NCBI GenBank assembly: GCA_963851215.1
Contig: CAWKOG010000014.1
Span: forward strand, 404,972 to 468,971
DNA length: 64,000 nucleotides
Source: DATKFM01 sp963851215
Lineage (GTDB): Bacteria; Pseudomonadota; Alphaproteobacteria; Dongiales; Dongiaceae
Reading direction: 5' to 3'
The position numbers were made by a program, and so were the translations under genes. This document shows, piece by piece, positions 34,571 through 44,726 of the stretch. The notes beneath the pieces were generated by a model. That model saw nothing but the letters and a program-made list of their open reading frames with translations, ran no database searches and was not told where the DNA came from. Each line of letters begins with the position of its first letter. Position 1 is the first letter of the stretch.

Positions 34571-35608
34571 GTGCTAGGCAAACTCCTGGGCATGCTGTCG
34601 GCCGATATGGCCATCGATCTTGGCACTGCGAATACGCTGGTCTACGTCAAGGGCCGCGGCATCGTGTTGAACGAGCCATCGGTGGTTGCCATTGCCCAAT
34701 ACAAGGGACGCAAGCAGGTGCTGGCGGTGGGGGACGAAGCAAAGATGATGCTGGGCCGCACGCCCGGCAACATCACCGCCATCCGCCCGTTGCGCGATGG
34801 CGTCATCGCCGACTTCGAAGTCGCCGAGGAGATGATCAAGCACTTCATCCGCAAGGTGCACAAGCGGCGGAGCTTAGCCAGTCCGCAGATGATCATCTGT
34901 GTGCCGTCCGGCTCCACCCCGGTAGAGCGGCGGGCGATACGCGAATCGGCCGAGAGCGCGGGGGCGCGCAAGGTCTGGCTGATCGAGGAGCCGATGGCCG
35001 CGGCGATCGGTGCCGGCCTGCCGGTGACCGAGCCGACCGGCTCCATGGTCGTCGACATCGGCGGCGGTACCACCGAGGTCGGCGTGCTGTCATTGGGCGG
35101 CATCGTCTATGCCCGCTCGGTGCGCGTCGGCGGCGATAAGATGGACGAAGCGATCATCGGCTATCTCCGACGCAACCACAATCTGCTCGTTGGCGAGGGC
35201 AGCGCCGAGCGCATCAAGAAGGAGATCGGCTCCGCTTGTCCGCCCGAGGATGGCGACGGCCGCGTCATAGCGATCAAGGGCCGCGACCTGATGCATGGCG
35301 TCCCGAAGGAGCTGGTCATCACCGAACGGCAGATCGCCGAGAGCATCGCTGAGCCGGTCATCGCCATCATCGAGGCGGTGAAGGTCGCACTCGAGCATAC
35401 GGAGCCGGAATTAGCCGCCGACATCGTCGACAAGGGAATCGTGCTTACCGGCGGCGGCGCACTGCTCGGCAACCTGGACCTCGTGCTGCGTCATTCGACC
35501 GGGCTGCCGGTGTCGATCGCCGATGACCCGCTGTCCTGCGTAGCCCTCGGCGCCGGCCGTTGTCTTGAGGAGATGAAGGCTCTCGAAGCCGTGTTGTTCG
35601 AAAGCTAG
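34571..35608 (+). CDS. mreB: Rod-shape protein MreB, orphan copy
   Basis: 345 residues from a GTG with GGAG eight bases upstream. The actin-fold motifs are intact: DLGTANTLVYVKG (phosphate 1), PSGSTPVERRA, VVDIGGGTTEVGV (phosphate 2) and LTGGGALLGNLD (adenosine). MreB filaments guide lateral wall synthesis under the inner membrane. The chromosomal gene normally lies with mreC and mreD; neither is here, so this is an extra copy on the element. The 430 bases between hsp20 and this gene include an AT-rich stretch (34260-34350) that may hold its promoter. Confidence 0.92.
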   Translation: MLGKLLGMLSADMAIDLGTANTLVYVKGRGIVLNEPSVVAIAQYKGRKQVLAVGDEAKMMLGRTPGNITAIRPLRDGVIADFEVAEEMIKHFIRKVHKRRSLASPQMIICVPSGSTPVERRAIRESAESAGARKVWLIEEPMAAAIGAGLPVTEPTGSMVVDIGGGTTEVGVLSLGGIVYARSVRVGGDKMDEAIIGYLRRNHNLLVGEGSAERIKKEIGSACPPEDGDGRVIAIKGRDLMHGVPKELVITERQIAESIAEPVIAIIEAVKVALEHTEPELAADIVDKGIVLTGGGALLGNLDLVLRHSTGLPVSIADDPLSCVALGAGRCLEEMKALEAVLFES

Positions 35609-36237
35609 AGGCCTTTTCGAATGTAGTCTGAGTGGTCGAGGACCGTATTATTCGAGGAAGTTCTCTGACTCTGGCCTGGAATCACCATTGTGGGTCATCG
35701 CGCTCAAGGCCGTGAAGAAAGACACGTAGCGCAGACGGAGTGGTTTGTTCGTCATGATGCCTGACTGCCGCGATTATCGATGCCCAGAGCGCCAAAAGAG
35801 TTTCAACCGAGCCAACGCCATCGTCGAGATCAAGATGCTGAGAGTGGCACGGCGCCCCCAATTCCAATCTGCGCACCTGGTGCGGGTGATCGTTCGCATC
35901 TATCGCTGTGGGTTAGTCCATCGTTCATATCTTCATGCATTCTAGCTGGCGAACGGGCTTAGCAAACTGCGCAAGTTCCTCTGGCTTGGCACAGGGCGGG
36001 TACTAGCGGCCCGCATCGTCTCGATCAGTCGTTGCCGTTCTGTTTCGCTCCAGCCCGGGTCGCTGACGAAGCCCTCGATGGCACCCGCACTATCCACACG
36101 TTCGCCGGCCCGAGGGTGCAGCGCTCGGTACGGCTGGTCGAGTTGTGCAGGCGCGATCGCCGGCCATGCGCCGGCGACCGCTCACGCTTTCTCAGAGCGG
36201 CCCTCTTCTTCCTTCATACTTTATCCCCTCGCCCCTG
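35609..36237. other. Gap of about 630 bases with two weak minus-strand frames
   Basis: A 64-codon GTG frame (35682-35876; VGSVETLLALWASIIAAVRH) and a 92-codon frame (35942-36217) broken by TGA after MKEEEGRSEKA look mildly protein-like. The second starts 21 bases after the phosphatase stop, so it may be a decayed operon partner. No plus-strand gene is credible. Confidence 0.3.
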
Positions 36238-36822
36238 CTACCTCGCAAACCGCCCCGGCAGCCGCAGCATCTCCGCGGGCATGCCGAAAACCTCCGGGGT
36301 ACCCATGCCGTCGCGCGCCGCCAGCAGCGTGCCGCCGCGCGCCAACAGGTCGTCCGCCAGCTGCACCATCCGCCGGTTGGGCGCGACCCAGGGACCGCGC
36401 CGGCGCATCGTCTGCGCGATCTCGCGCTCCCGCCCAGGATGCCGCGCCGCTAGCAGGATCAGCCCGGCCGCCGCCGAGCGCGACACGCCGGCCGCGCAAT
36501 GGATCAGCACCGGCCCGTCGCCGTCCCACGCTTGCGCGAAATCCACAACCTGCGCCACATGCTCGCGGCCCGGTGCGATGTCGGTCGAGCCGGGTTGAGC
36601 TGCCTCCGCGATGTCATGAATGAAGATGCGGATATGATCCCGGAGATTGGTTCCCCCCGCGATCTCAATGGCGGAGCCGGGATCCATCAGCGAAATTATG
36701 TAGAACGGATCGATAGCCGCCGCATACTGCCGTGCCAGCGCATAGCCGGCGATAATGACCACACTGCCGTCGCCCGCCGGGCGCGCCGCGCTTCGCTCTG
36801 ATCGTTCATTGGGGAAGGGCAT
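36238..36822 (-). CDS. Tyrosine / dual-specificity protein phosphatase
   Basis: 194 residues from the ATG at 36822, chosen because AGGAG lies seven bases upstream. The signature HCAAGVSRS gives catalytic Cys109 and Arg115. The general acid may be an Asp upstream (IHDIAEAAQPG). Members of this rhizobial group are short cytoplasmic cysteine phosphatases. Substrate unknown. Confidence 0.85.
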   Translation of the reverse strand: MPFPNERSERSAARPAGDGSVVIIAGYALARQYAAAIDPFYIISLMDPGSAIEIAGGTNLRDHIRIFIHDIAEAAQPGSTDIAPGREHVAQVVDFAQAWDGDGPVLIHCAAGVSRSAAAGLILLAARHPGREREIAQTMRRRGPWVAPNRRMVQLADDLLARGGTLLAARDGMGTPEVFGMPAEMLRLPGRFAR

Positions 36823-36843
36823 GAATGTCTCCTGCAACGCCAT

Positions 36844-37341
36844 TACTACGCCAATTGCGCTCGTTCGACACTGTTATCCCCTAGCCCTCAGCGCAAACGT
36901 ATAGCGTTTGTCGCGACCACGAAGTTGGGCAGAGAGCCTGCCCCGGAATTGATCAGGTGAGGGGCACTTCGAAGCGACCCACGCCCGCCATAATCCTGCC
37001 GCCATACTTCTTGCACATCAACAAACATCAAAGCCCATGCGCCGCCGCGCGCTGCAGCCGGCAGTGGGCATCGTGGATCGGCGGCTCGCTCTCCGCCCCG
37101 AACATGGCGACCTGCAGGTCAACGATCAGCAGCGCGGTGTTCCCAGTAATGACCCCGCCAGCGCATCAGCAAGACTGCGTCAATTGGCCAGAGCAAGAAC
37201 ACATTTGGGAGAGTCACGAGAATACTCCCGCTGAGCCTTCTTTGCGTGGCGGCATCAGGCACGGGCGCTGTCGGCCGGCTGCGTGCCCAGAATGCTTAGC
37301 GTGGCAGCAGTCCGACTTTGGTGCGATTTCGAGCACGCGGA
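36844..37341. other. Gap of about 500 bases
   Basis: No credible gene on either strand. An imperfect inverted repeat AGTCCG...CGGACT near 37310-37345 lies at the 3' end of groEL but lacks a U tract. Confidence 0.4.
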
Positions 37342-38970
<1,629 letters not shown>

Positions 38971-38987
38971 GTTAATTCATTCCTTCC

Positions 38988-39305
38988 CTATGCGGCTTTG
39001 CGCTTGGAGCCGGCATCACGCTGGATGATGCCCATGATGTCCGACTCCTTCATGATAACGAGGTCCTCACCGGCGAGCTTGATCTCGGTCCCGGACCATT
39101 TTCCGAATAACACCCGGTCGCCAACCTTGACATCCGAGGGATGAAGCTTGCCGTCCTCCGAGCGGGCTCCTGGGCCGACCGCGATGACCTCGCCCTCTGT
39201 CGGCTTTTCCTTCGCCGTGTCGGGGATAATGATGCCGCCAGCAGTCTTGTCTTCCTGTCCGACGCTGCGGATCAGGACACGGTCTTGTAATGGTCGGAAC
39301 TTCAT
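38988..39305 (-). CDS. groES: Co-chaperonin GroES (Hsp10)
   Basis: 105 residues from the ATG at 39305 (MKFRPLQDRVLI), with GAGGAG upstream. The mobile loop (EDKTAGGIIIPDTAKEKP) and the roof loop are intact. It caps GroEL. First gene of the operon. No CIRCE element (TTAGCACTC-N9-GAGTGCTAA) was found in the leader. Confidence 0.96.
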   Translation of the reverse strand: MKFRPLQDRVLIRSVGQEDKTAGGIIIPDTAKEKPTEGEVIAVGPGARSEDGKLHPSDVKVGDRVLFGKWSGTEIKLAGEDLVIMKESDIMGIIQRDAGSKRKAA

Positions 39306-39332
39306 CGAATATCTCCTCGCACTGAATCTGAT

Positions 39333-39387
39333 GTAGCAGACCATGCTTCTGGCATGCTCAGCCGCTGGCGCCAGTTCGCGCTGCTAC
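39333..39387 (-). promoter_or_regulatory. Inverted repeats in the groES leader
   Basis: GTAGCAG/CTGCTAC arms (39333-39339 and 39381-39387) enclose the 10-base palindrome CTGGCGCCAG (39365-39374) and CATGC-N5-GCATG. The whole can fold as a branched hairpin 28 bases before the start codon. It may be an operator or an RNA control element. Confidence 0.35.
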
Positions 39388-39439
39388 AATGGAACGGCTC
39401 CATACTCAGGCTGCCACGGTGGCGGCCTGGGCAACGTTG

Positions 39440-39799
39440 TCAGGATGGCGTCGCCTTTGAGAGTACTTCCGCGCACGCTCCCGCCAAATTGCTATTCGGC
39501 TCTTCTGCGGCGGGCACCGTTGCCCAGCCGGCCTTCATGACGAAGTCCCGGCGCTCATAGGGTGACGCGATGGCGCCGAATTGCGCCAACTTCGCTGTCG
39601 TATCCGGGTCCAACTTCGACTGGCTGATGCAGATTGGAATGAGCGCTTCGGTCACGGCGGCCTCCGACCGCTGAACAGCGAGCCGTTCGGCCGAACTGCC
39701 AAGCACCCATCCGCCCTGGTTGAAGCCCAGGACCACCGTGACGATGCCGCCGGCGATGGCGCCTAAGATGGCAGGCTTAAGCCATGTTGGTGTTTTCAT
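39440..39799 (-). CDS. Hypothetical single-helix membrane protein
   Basis: 119 residues from the ATG at 39799 (MKTPTWLKPAILGAIAGGIV), with AGGAG upstream. One N-terminal helix anchors a periplasmic domain (SSAERLAVQRSEAAVTEALI, CISQSKLDP, then AGACAEVLSKA) with two cysteines. Proteins of this pattern are common in Bradyrhizobium; no function known. Confidence 0.65.
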   Translation of the reverse strand: MKTPTWLKPAILGAIAGGIVTVVLGFNQGGWVLGSSAERLAVQRSEAAVTEALIPICISQSKLDPDTTAKLAQFGAIASPYERRDFVMKAGWATVPAAEEPNSNLAGACAEVLSKATPS

Positions 39800-39849
39800 C
39801 GTAGATCTCCTCATTTCCGAGAAAGGAAATTCCTTTCTCTGATCTTCAG

Positions 39850-40002
39850 CTATTTCGGCTGCCCCGCCTTCGTTTCGGGGTCGCCGATTTGACGCTGCTG
39901 TTGTGTGCGATCCTGTTTTGCCTGTTCCAATGTCCGGAGCGGCTGCTGCAGATAGGGGCTGACTCCATCGTCGGCCGCACTCACGAGTCGTTCCTCGGTC
40001 AT
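39850..40002 (-). CDS. 50-residue hydrophilic protein
   Basis: AAAGGTGG precedes the ATG. The product (MTEERLVSAADDGVSPYLQQ, LRTLEQAKQDRTQQQRQIGD) is Gln-rich and probably disordered or coiled. It lies 50 bases before the start of the membrane protein at 39799 and may share its transcript. Confidence 0.4.
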   Translation of the reverse strand: MTEERLVSAADDGVSPYLQQPLRTLEQAKQDRTQQQRQIGDPETKAGQPK

Positions 40003-40178
40003 TCGACGCCACCTTTCGAATGCTCACAGGCCGCAATGTGGGCATCACATGCAGATATCACTCTTCCATCCCTGTTCGTCGTCTTGACTGCCCTTGATGT
40101 CGCCAGTCCGTCGCTGAGATATCGAAGAGGGCGGCGGTTGGAGAGCGTATGACTCTCGCGTTCATGAGAGGAAAGAGC

Positions 40179-40216
40179 CCCGGCAGCCGAGTTTGGGGCA
40201 CGAGCTGCCGGGTTTT
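40179..40216 (+). terminator. Stem-loop with T run, orphan
   Basis: CCCGGCAGC and GCTGCCGGG pair perfectly across 16 bases and are followed by TTTT. No plus-strand gene ends just upstream (a weak frame starts at 40149), so it may end a small RNA or an unrecognised short gene. Confidence 0.5.
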
Positions 40217-40509
40217 GGAAGAGTTAGAGGGCCACAACGAGATGGGGGGACCGCGCGTGGCCTTGGACGCATTTTGCATGCGTCGAAGCCTCTGTAGGCT
40301 TCAAGCAGCTCCCGCGATGTTCAAAATTAGAACTCTCCGGCAGGTATATTCCCATCGGCAGGACACACCGTCGGCATAGGCGCGAGCCGCTAACCATGTG
40401 TTCAATTATGAACCGCGCGTGCCTCGACGCTCGGTTATGCACAGCGCTACTGGAAGATTCGGTCTGGGCCCTTGCCAGCCGATTACAACATTGGGAAGCG
40501 AGGAAATGA

Positions 40510-41118
40510 ATGGTTGAGACGACTGTCATGGATGCATCGCCGGAGTTTCATACGGCCCTGCTCAACTCCATGCCCCATCTGCGTGCCTTCGCGCGCTCGC
40601 TGACACGCAACCGCGACCGGGCCGATGATCTCGTGCATGACGCCACGGTCCGCGCGCTTGCGGCGGCCCACCAATTCACTACGGGAAGCAATTTCAAAGC
40701 GTGGATTTTCACCATCCTGCGAAATTGCCACTACAACGAGATCCGCAAGCATCATTGGCGGAATGTGCCGTTCGACGAGGCGCCGGAGGAAAGACAGTCA
40801 ACCGCCGCGACCCAGGAATCGGCGCTTGAGTTCTGCGACTTCCGGCGCGCCTTCTCGCAACTCGGCGACAGCCACCGGGAAGTCCTGACGCTCGTCGGCG
40901 CCAGCGGCCTCAGCTATGAGGAAGTGGCCAACGTCTGCGACTGCGCGGTCGGCACGGTCAAGAGCCGGGTTTCGCGTGCGCGCGAAGAACTGACACGGCT
41001 ACTGTCGGACAACACGCTCATCCGGCGCACCGAATTCGCGCCTATCGCGCAAGCCGAATTGTTGCAATTCGGGCAGGCCGCCGAAACCCCGCCTCGGATC
41101 TGGATCCTCGCGGCGTGA
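40510..41118 (+). CDS. ECF-type RNA polymerase sigma factor
   Basis: 202 residues. Region 2 (RNRDRADDLVHDATVRALAA, FKAWIFTILRNCHYNEIRKH) and region 4 (LSYEEVANVCDCAVGTVKSR) are intact. The form is close to the EcfG-like general-stress factors of Alphaproteobacteria. Its usual partners, NepR and PhyR, are not recognisable in the window. It could direct the stress genes around it; that is inference only. Confidence 0.9.
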   Translation: MVETTVMDASPEFHTALLNSMPHLRAFARSLTRNRDRADDLVHDATVRALAAAHQFTTGSNFKAWIFTILRNCHYNEIRKHHWRNVPFDEAPEERQSTAATQESALEFCDFRRAFSQLGDSHREVLTLVGASGLSYEEVANVCDCAVGTVKSRVSRAREELTRLLSDNTLIRRTEFAPIAQAELLQFGQAAETPPRIWILAA

Positions 41119-41306
41119 ATGCCCTGTGTAGCTTCCACTCTTGTCCTCAATCTTCGCTACGGCGAGTGGCGCGCTCACTTGATCCATGTTAACAGTCTTG
41201 CGAGATGGCCGATGCGCCCGGGCCGGCGCCGTGTTATCGGATCCCAATGAAATTGATATTAGTCGACGTGAGGCTGCGCAGTGCGCGAAGAACCAGGGTC
41301 ATATAC

Positions 41307-41807
41307 ATGACCAGCAAAAGACACCTTTCACAGGATGTCCGGCGCGTTCGCCGTAGCCTTGCCGCGGCCGGCAGGATAACCTTGAAATCAGCCGCGCTTG
41401 CGATGGCCGCCAGTCAGGTTGTAGCGCGGCGAAGCGCGTTGGGCGTGTCGGCGCTGAGTGATCCTGCTCGCGCCGATCATCTGGAGTTGAGCCGCATCGT
41501 GCCGGAGAAGGTTAGCGCGATCGGCAACGCCACGGTCGGCATTGCGCTGCGATCCAGCGAAATTGCACGGCAAATTATCCGTTATACCGGCACGGAGAGG
41601 GTGATGCTCGCTAGCGCCGTGGGCGCCTTGGCGCAATGTCGCACGCCGGCTGCTATTGCGGCCATACAGGCGCAGTTTACGACGGCCTGGTTCTTTAGGA
41701 CGCTTTCACACGCCATTGCTGTCAATGAGATTGGCATCCGCGCTTGGGGCGACCTTGTTGCACCGTTGCATCGCACGGTCATGAGCAACGCCCTGCGCCT
41801 TCGTTAG
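41307..41807 (+). CDS. Phasin-like protein
   Basis: 166 residues from the ATG at 41307; the longer frame upstream is not protein-like. An alpha-helical chain with repeated small residues (SSEIARQIIRYTGTERVMLA, PAAIAAIQAQFTTAWFFR). This fits granule-associated phasins, though less clearly than the one at 24357. Follows the sigma factor by 188 bases. Confidence 0.6.
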   Translation: MTSKRHLSQDVRRVRRSLAAAGRITLKSAALAMAASQVVARRSALGVSALSDPARADHLELSRIVPEKVSAIGNATVGIALRSSEIARQIIRYTGTERVMLASAVGALAQCRTPAAIAAIQAQFTTAWFFRTLSHAIAVNEIGIRAWGDLVAPLHRTVMSNALRLR

Positions 41808-41816
41808 ATCACCACG

Positions 41817-43877
41817 TCATTCAGCGGCATGCAGGCAAGCGTTTCGCTCCGCCAGGCGCCGCAAGTGTCGCGGCAGGCCGTGCAGCGGGTCATTGCCATC
41901 AGGTGCTTCAACGGCTCCGACACCCGGCAGGACGTGCAGATCCCTAAACTCGCCACTGATTCCGACCGGCACGTCCAACGCGAAAAAGCTGGTGGAGGCG
42001 GCAACGGATTGAATGGTCAAGTCGAGGCGCTGAGTCAGAAAATCCACTTGCCCCTGGCCGACGATGGTGCCATCGGAGGTGCGGAGCCGCAACGGCCAGA
42101 TTTTGCCGATGCCGTTCTGGAGATCGACAATTCCGAGCAGGCAAGTCAACTGCACCATGTCCTCCTGCGTGCGGAACAGGATGCGCAGATCGGTCGAGAT
42201 CCGTTCGATCAGGTCGCGGGCGACATGGGCCTCGGTCACCGCGAGCACGATGTGGCCGCGGCCCGACTTGAGAGCGGACTTCACAGTATCTCCGGTAATG
42301 TCGAGAGTCAGGCCGCCATCGAGCCGGCCGGTAATCTGCCCCGCCTCCCCGCCGGCCAACCCCGAAAGCTGGGCGGCGTCGACAGCGGAGAATGTTGCCC
42401 CCATCGTCAGTTGGCCGCCGCCGACCGCATTCTCGACGGAACCCGATACGTCGACCGAACCTCCGGCGAGCGCGAACTTGAGCTGTTCAAGAGCGATTGC
42501 GCCGGAGACGAGCCGGCCCTGGATACCAACATCGGCGATCCGCATCTTACCGTATTTCAGCAATTTTGCGGTGATACGCCAGGCGATGCTTGTCCCGCGC
42601 TTCTCCTCGACGTGCAGCGAAAGCGCGCGCCAATCGGCAATCTTCACACCGTTGGCGCCATCTTCACCCTTCAGCAGTGGGTCCAGGTCGAGCTTAGGAA
42701 AGGTGAGGTCGAAACCGACGTCATCAGGTTGACCGCGTGCGGCCTCATCCAATATCAATCCGCCGTTGAATGCGCTGCCGCCCAGCTTTCCCTGGACTGC
42801 CGATAACTGCCAATGGGCGTCCTGCCGCTGCAGATCGCCGGCGAAGCGGACCGGCGGGTCGATGCCGCTCTCCGCACCGAAGATCCGCAGCAGGCCGTCC
42901 AGCTTCTGCGCGTCGATTGCCAGCGACCCCAGCACACCGTCGAAATCCAGGGGATCCTGCAGAGTGCCCTTGAATTCGATGGAAGTGGAGGCATTGGCAA
43001 TCGAGAAGTCGATGCCGTAGGGGCGGGAGGTGTCCCGCAGGGCGTCGAAGGACTGCGCGTCGGCCGTCAACTTGGCCGCCAGGTCATTGTACGCGCCGTC
43101 GAGAGTGATCGTCACGGGCCCGTCGGCGCCACTGGAGTGGATCTTGAGGTCGTCCAGTGCCACGCGCAGCCAATTGCCACTGGTGGTGCGGAAACTGACA
43201 TTGCCGCCGCGCAGTGCCAGATCGATCAGCGTCGGAAACTGCGAGCGGTTGGCGGAACGGTCCGATGACAAATCGCTTTTCCCAATTTTCCAGTTGCCAA
43301 AGCCATCGGCATCGCGTTCGAGGACGATCACCGGCTTGATGACTTCCAGCTTCTCGAACCCGATGGCGCCACCGAAGAGGGACCAGGGATCGATCTCCGC
43401 CGTGACGCTTTCGATGTGAACCATGTCGGGCGAACTGCCCCAGGATGCGTTGGCAAGACGAAAGTCCTGCATCTCGAGAGACAGGGGATCCCCCCAGCCG
43501 ATCCGCAAGGTGCCGATGGTCATCGGGCGCTCGAACGAGTTGCTGCCGTATTCCTCGATCCAAGGTCGCAGGTCGACTGTAACGAGCAGCAGGACGGCGC
43601 CGGCGCAAAGCAGAACGACGGTGCCCAGCAGTCCGATGACCCAGGCGATTAAACGCCGATGGGGCGAGTTGGAACTCTGATTCTTGGTCACAAGCGGGAA
43701 AATGGCGCCGATAGGCAGGACAGAGGCAGCGGCCGCCGGCTTAAGCCCTGCAGTCGCGGTCGCTGGGCTGGTTGGACGCACACGTCGAATGCGCTCGGGT
43801 AAGTGTTTCGGGCGGCGAACGCGCTTCGATGAGCCTGATTTTGAACGCGATGCCGCGCGCGATTTGGGTGCAGCCAT
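41817..43877 (-). CDS. AsmA family protein
   Basis: 686 residues. A basic N-terminal tail of about 70 residues is followed by one membrane helix (LIAWVIGLLGTVVLLCAGAV) and a long periplasmic beta-rich domain. AsmA-type motifs occur at both ends (RPMTIGTLRIGWGDPL; LTLDITGDTVKSALKSGRGH; LRTSDGTIVGQGQVDF). The family is anchored in the inner membrane, reaches into the periplasm and helps lipid transport and outer-membrane upkeep. The gene converges with the phasin, the stops being 9 bases apart. Confidence 0.88.
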   Translation of the reverse strand: MAAPKSRAASRSKSGSSKRVRRPKHLPERIRRVRPTSPATATAGLKPAAAASVLPIGAIFPLVTKNQSSNSPHRRLIAWVIGLLGTVVLLCAGAVLLLVTVDLRPWIEEYGSNSFERPMTIGTLRIGWGDPLSLEMQDFRLANASWGSSPDMVHIESVTAEIDPWSLFGGAIGFEKLEVIKPVIVLERDADGFGNWKIGKSDLSSDRSANRSQFPTLIDLALRGGNVSFRTTSGNWLRVALDDLKIHSSGADGPVTITLDGAYNDLAAKLTADAQSFDALRDTSRPYGIDFSIANASTSIEFKGTLQDPLDFDGVLGSLAIDAQKLDGLLRIFGAESGIDPPVRFAGDLQRQDAHWQLSAVQGKLGGSAFNGGLILDEAARGQPDDVGFDLTFPKLDLDPLLKGEDGANGVKIADWRALSLHVEEKRGTSIAWRITAKLLKYGKMRIADVGIQGRLVSGAIALEQLKFALAGGSVDVSGSVENAVGGGQLTMGATFSAVDAAQLSGLAGGEAGQITGRLDGGLTLDITGDTVKSALKSGRGHIVLAVTEAHVARDLIERISTDLRILFRTQEDMVQLTCLLGIVDLQNGIGKIWPLRLRTSDGTIVGQGQVDFLTQRLDLTIQSVAASTSFFALDVPVGISGEFRDLHVLPGVGAVEAPDGNDPLHGLPRHLRRLAERNACLHAAE

Positions 43878-44138
43878 CCGCGATGCCTAACTCCCTGCTT
43901 GCGCCGCGCAACGGCGTCGGCTGCCATCATCGGCGGCGCGATCTCATGGCAGGGCTGAAGCTGTACGCGGTTAGCAGGCTATCCGCTGTTCAATATTGCT
44001 CATGCGGGACCAAAGGCAGACTCGCCTGACTCTGTCCACGCAATACCGGCCCTACAGCTTGTCGGCCATTACTTCTTCCCCGGCGGGCGCCGGAATACGG
44101 CTATATTTCGGTGACCGCGCAATACGACCGATTGGCGT

Positions 44139-44351
44139 TCAGTGCGTCGCTAGAGCCGCATACGGAGTCGCATTGATTTTGAATTTTTGTTCTCGGCTAC
44201 AGCGTGTGCAGACAAACACTCCAGCCTGCTTGCCAGTGCTATAAACTGGCTGATCTCGAAGACTTTCGTAGGCTGACTCAATCCGCTTGAGCCGCAACTC
44301 ACCACCGCAGTTGCAACGGGACGAGGGTAGAGGCGGGACGATGGGACGCAT
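44139..44351 (-). CDS. Small zinc-binding hypothetical protein
   Basis: 70 residues from the ATG at 44351 (MRPIVPPLPSSRCNCGGELR). CNC near the start and CTRC 35-40 residues on form a likely metal site. From memory, similar MRPIVPP-type proteins are common in Bradyrhizobium. The flanks 43878-44138 and 44352-44726 hold no other gene I can support. Confidence 0.6.
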   Translation of the reverse strand: MRPIVPPLPSSRCNCGGELRLKRIESAYESLRDQPVYSTGKQAGVFVCTRCSREQKFKINATPYAALATH

Positions 44352-44726
44352 TTGGCTGCCTACATTGTTCGAGACCAAGAACACGGGCAAAACGTTGCTG
44401 ATGACAGACACAGCGGCGATTTTGGCAAAATTGCTTGTATCAGCTCCTGCACCGTTACTCGCAATAATAACTCGTCGGGCACAAGTGGGTTCCCGTCTGC
44501 TTAATGCGTTAGTGTCATAGAACAGAGATTTCGTGTAACAGAGGAACGTGTGCGCCTGCCGACGTCATCAAGGCCGCTTCTTGCCTGCTGTGCAGAAGGG
44601 ACGGCCGGATCTCGGGAGCCGGGGACGCAAACATGTGTTACGTTGGGAGATAATGCCGTCGACGCCGGATGATCAGTCGAGTTTCGCCAAACTCAACTGA
44701 TCCAGATTTCCGGTCTAATACAGTCG

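Noticed and set aside
36032..36623. Overlapping plus-strand frames of 180-190 codons
   Set aside because: Antisense to the tyrosine phosphatase with its intact HCxxGxxRS site.
39306..39440. CIRCE operator upstream of groES
   Set aside because: The TTAGCACTC/GAGTGCTAA arms are absent; the palindromes seen are different.
39850..41118. Small hydrophilic protein near the ECF sigma factor as NepR-type anti-sigma factor
   Set aside because: It lacks the NepR helices and is divergent from the sigma gene at a distance.
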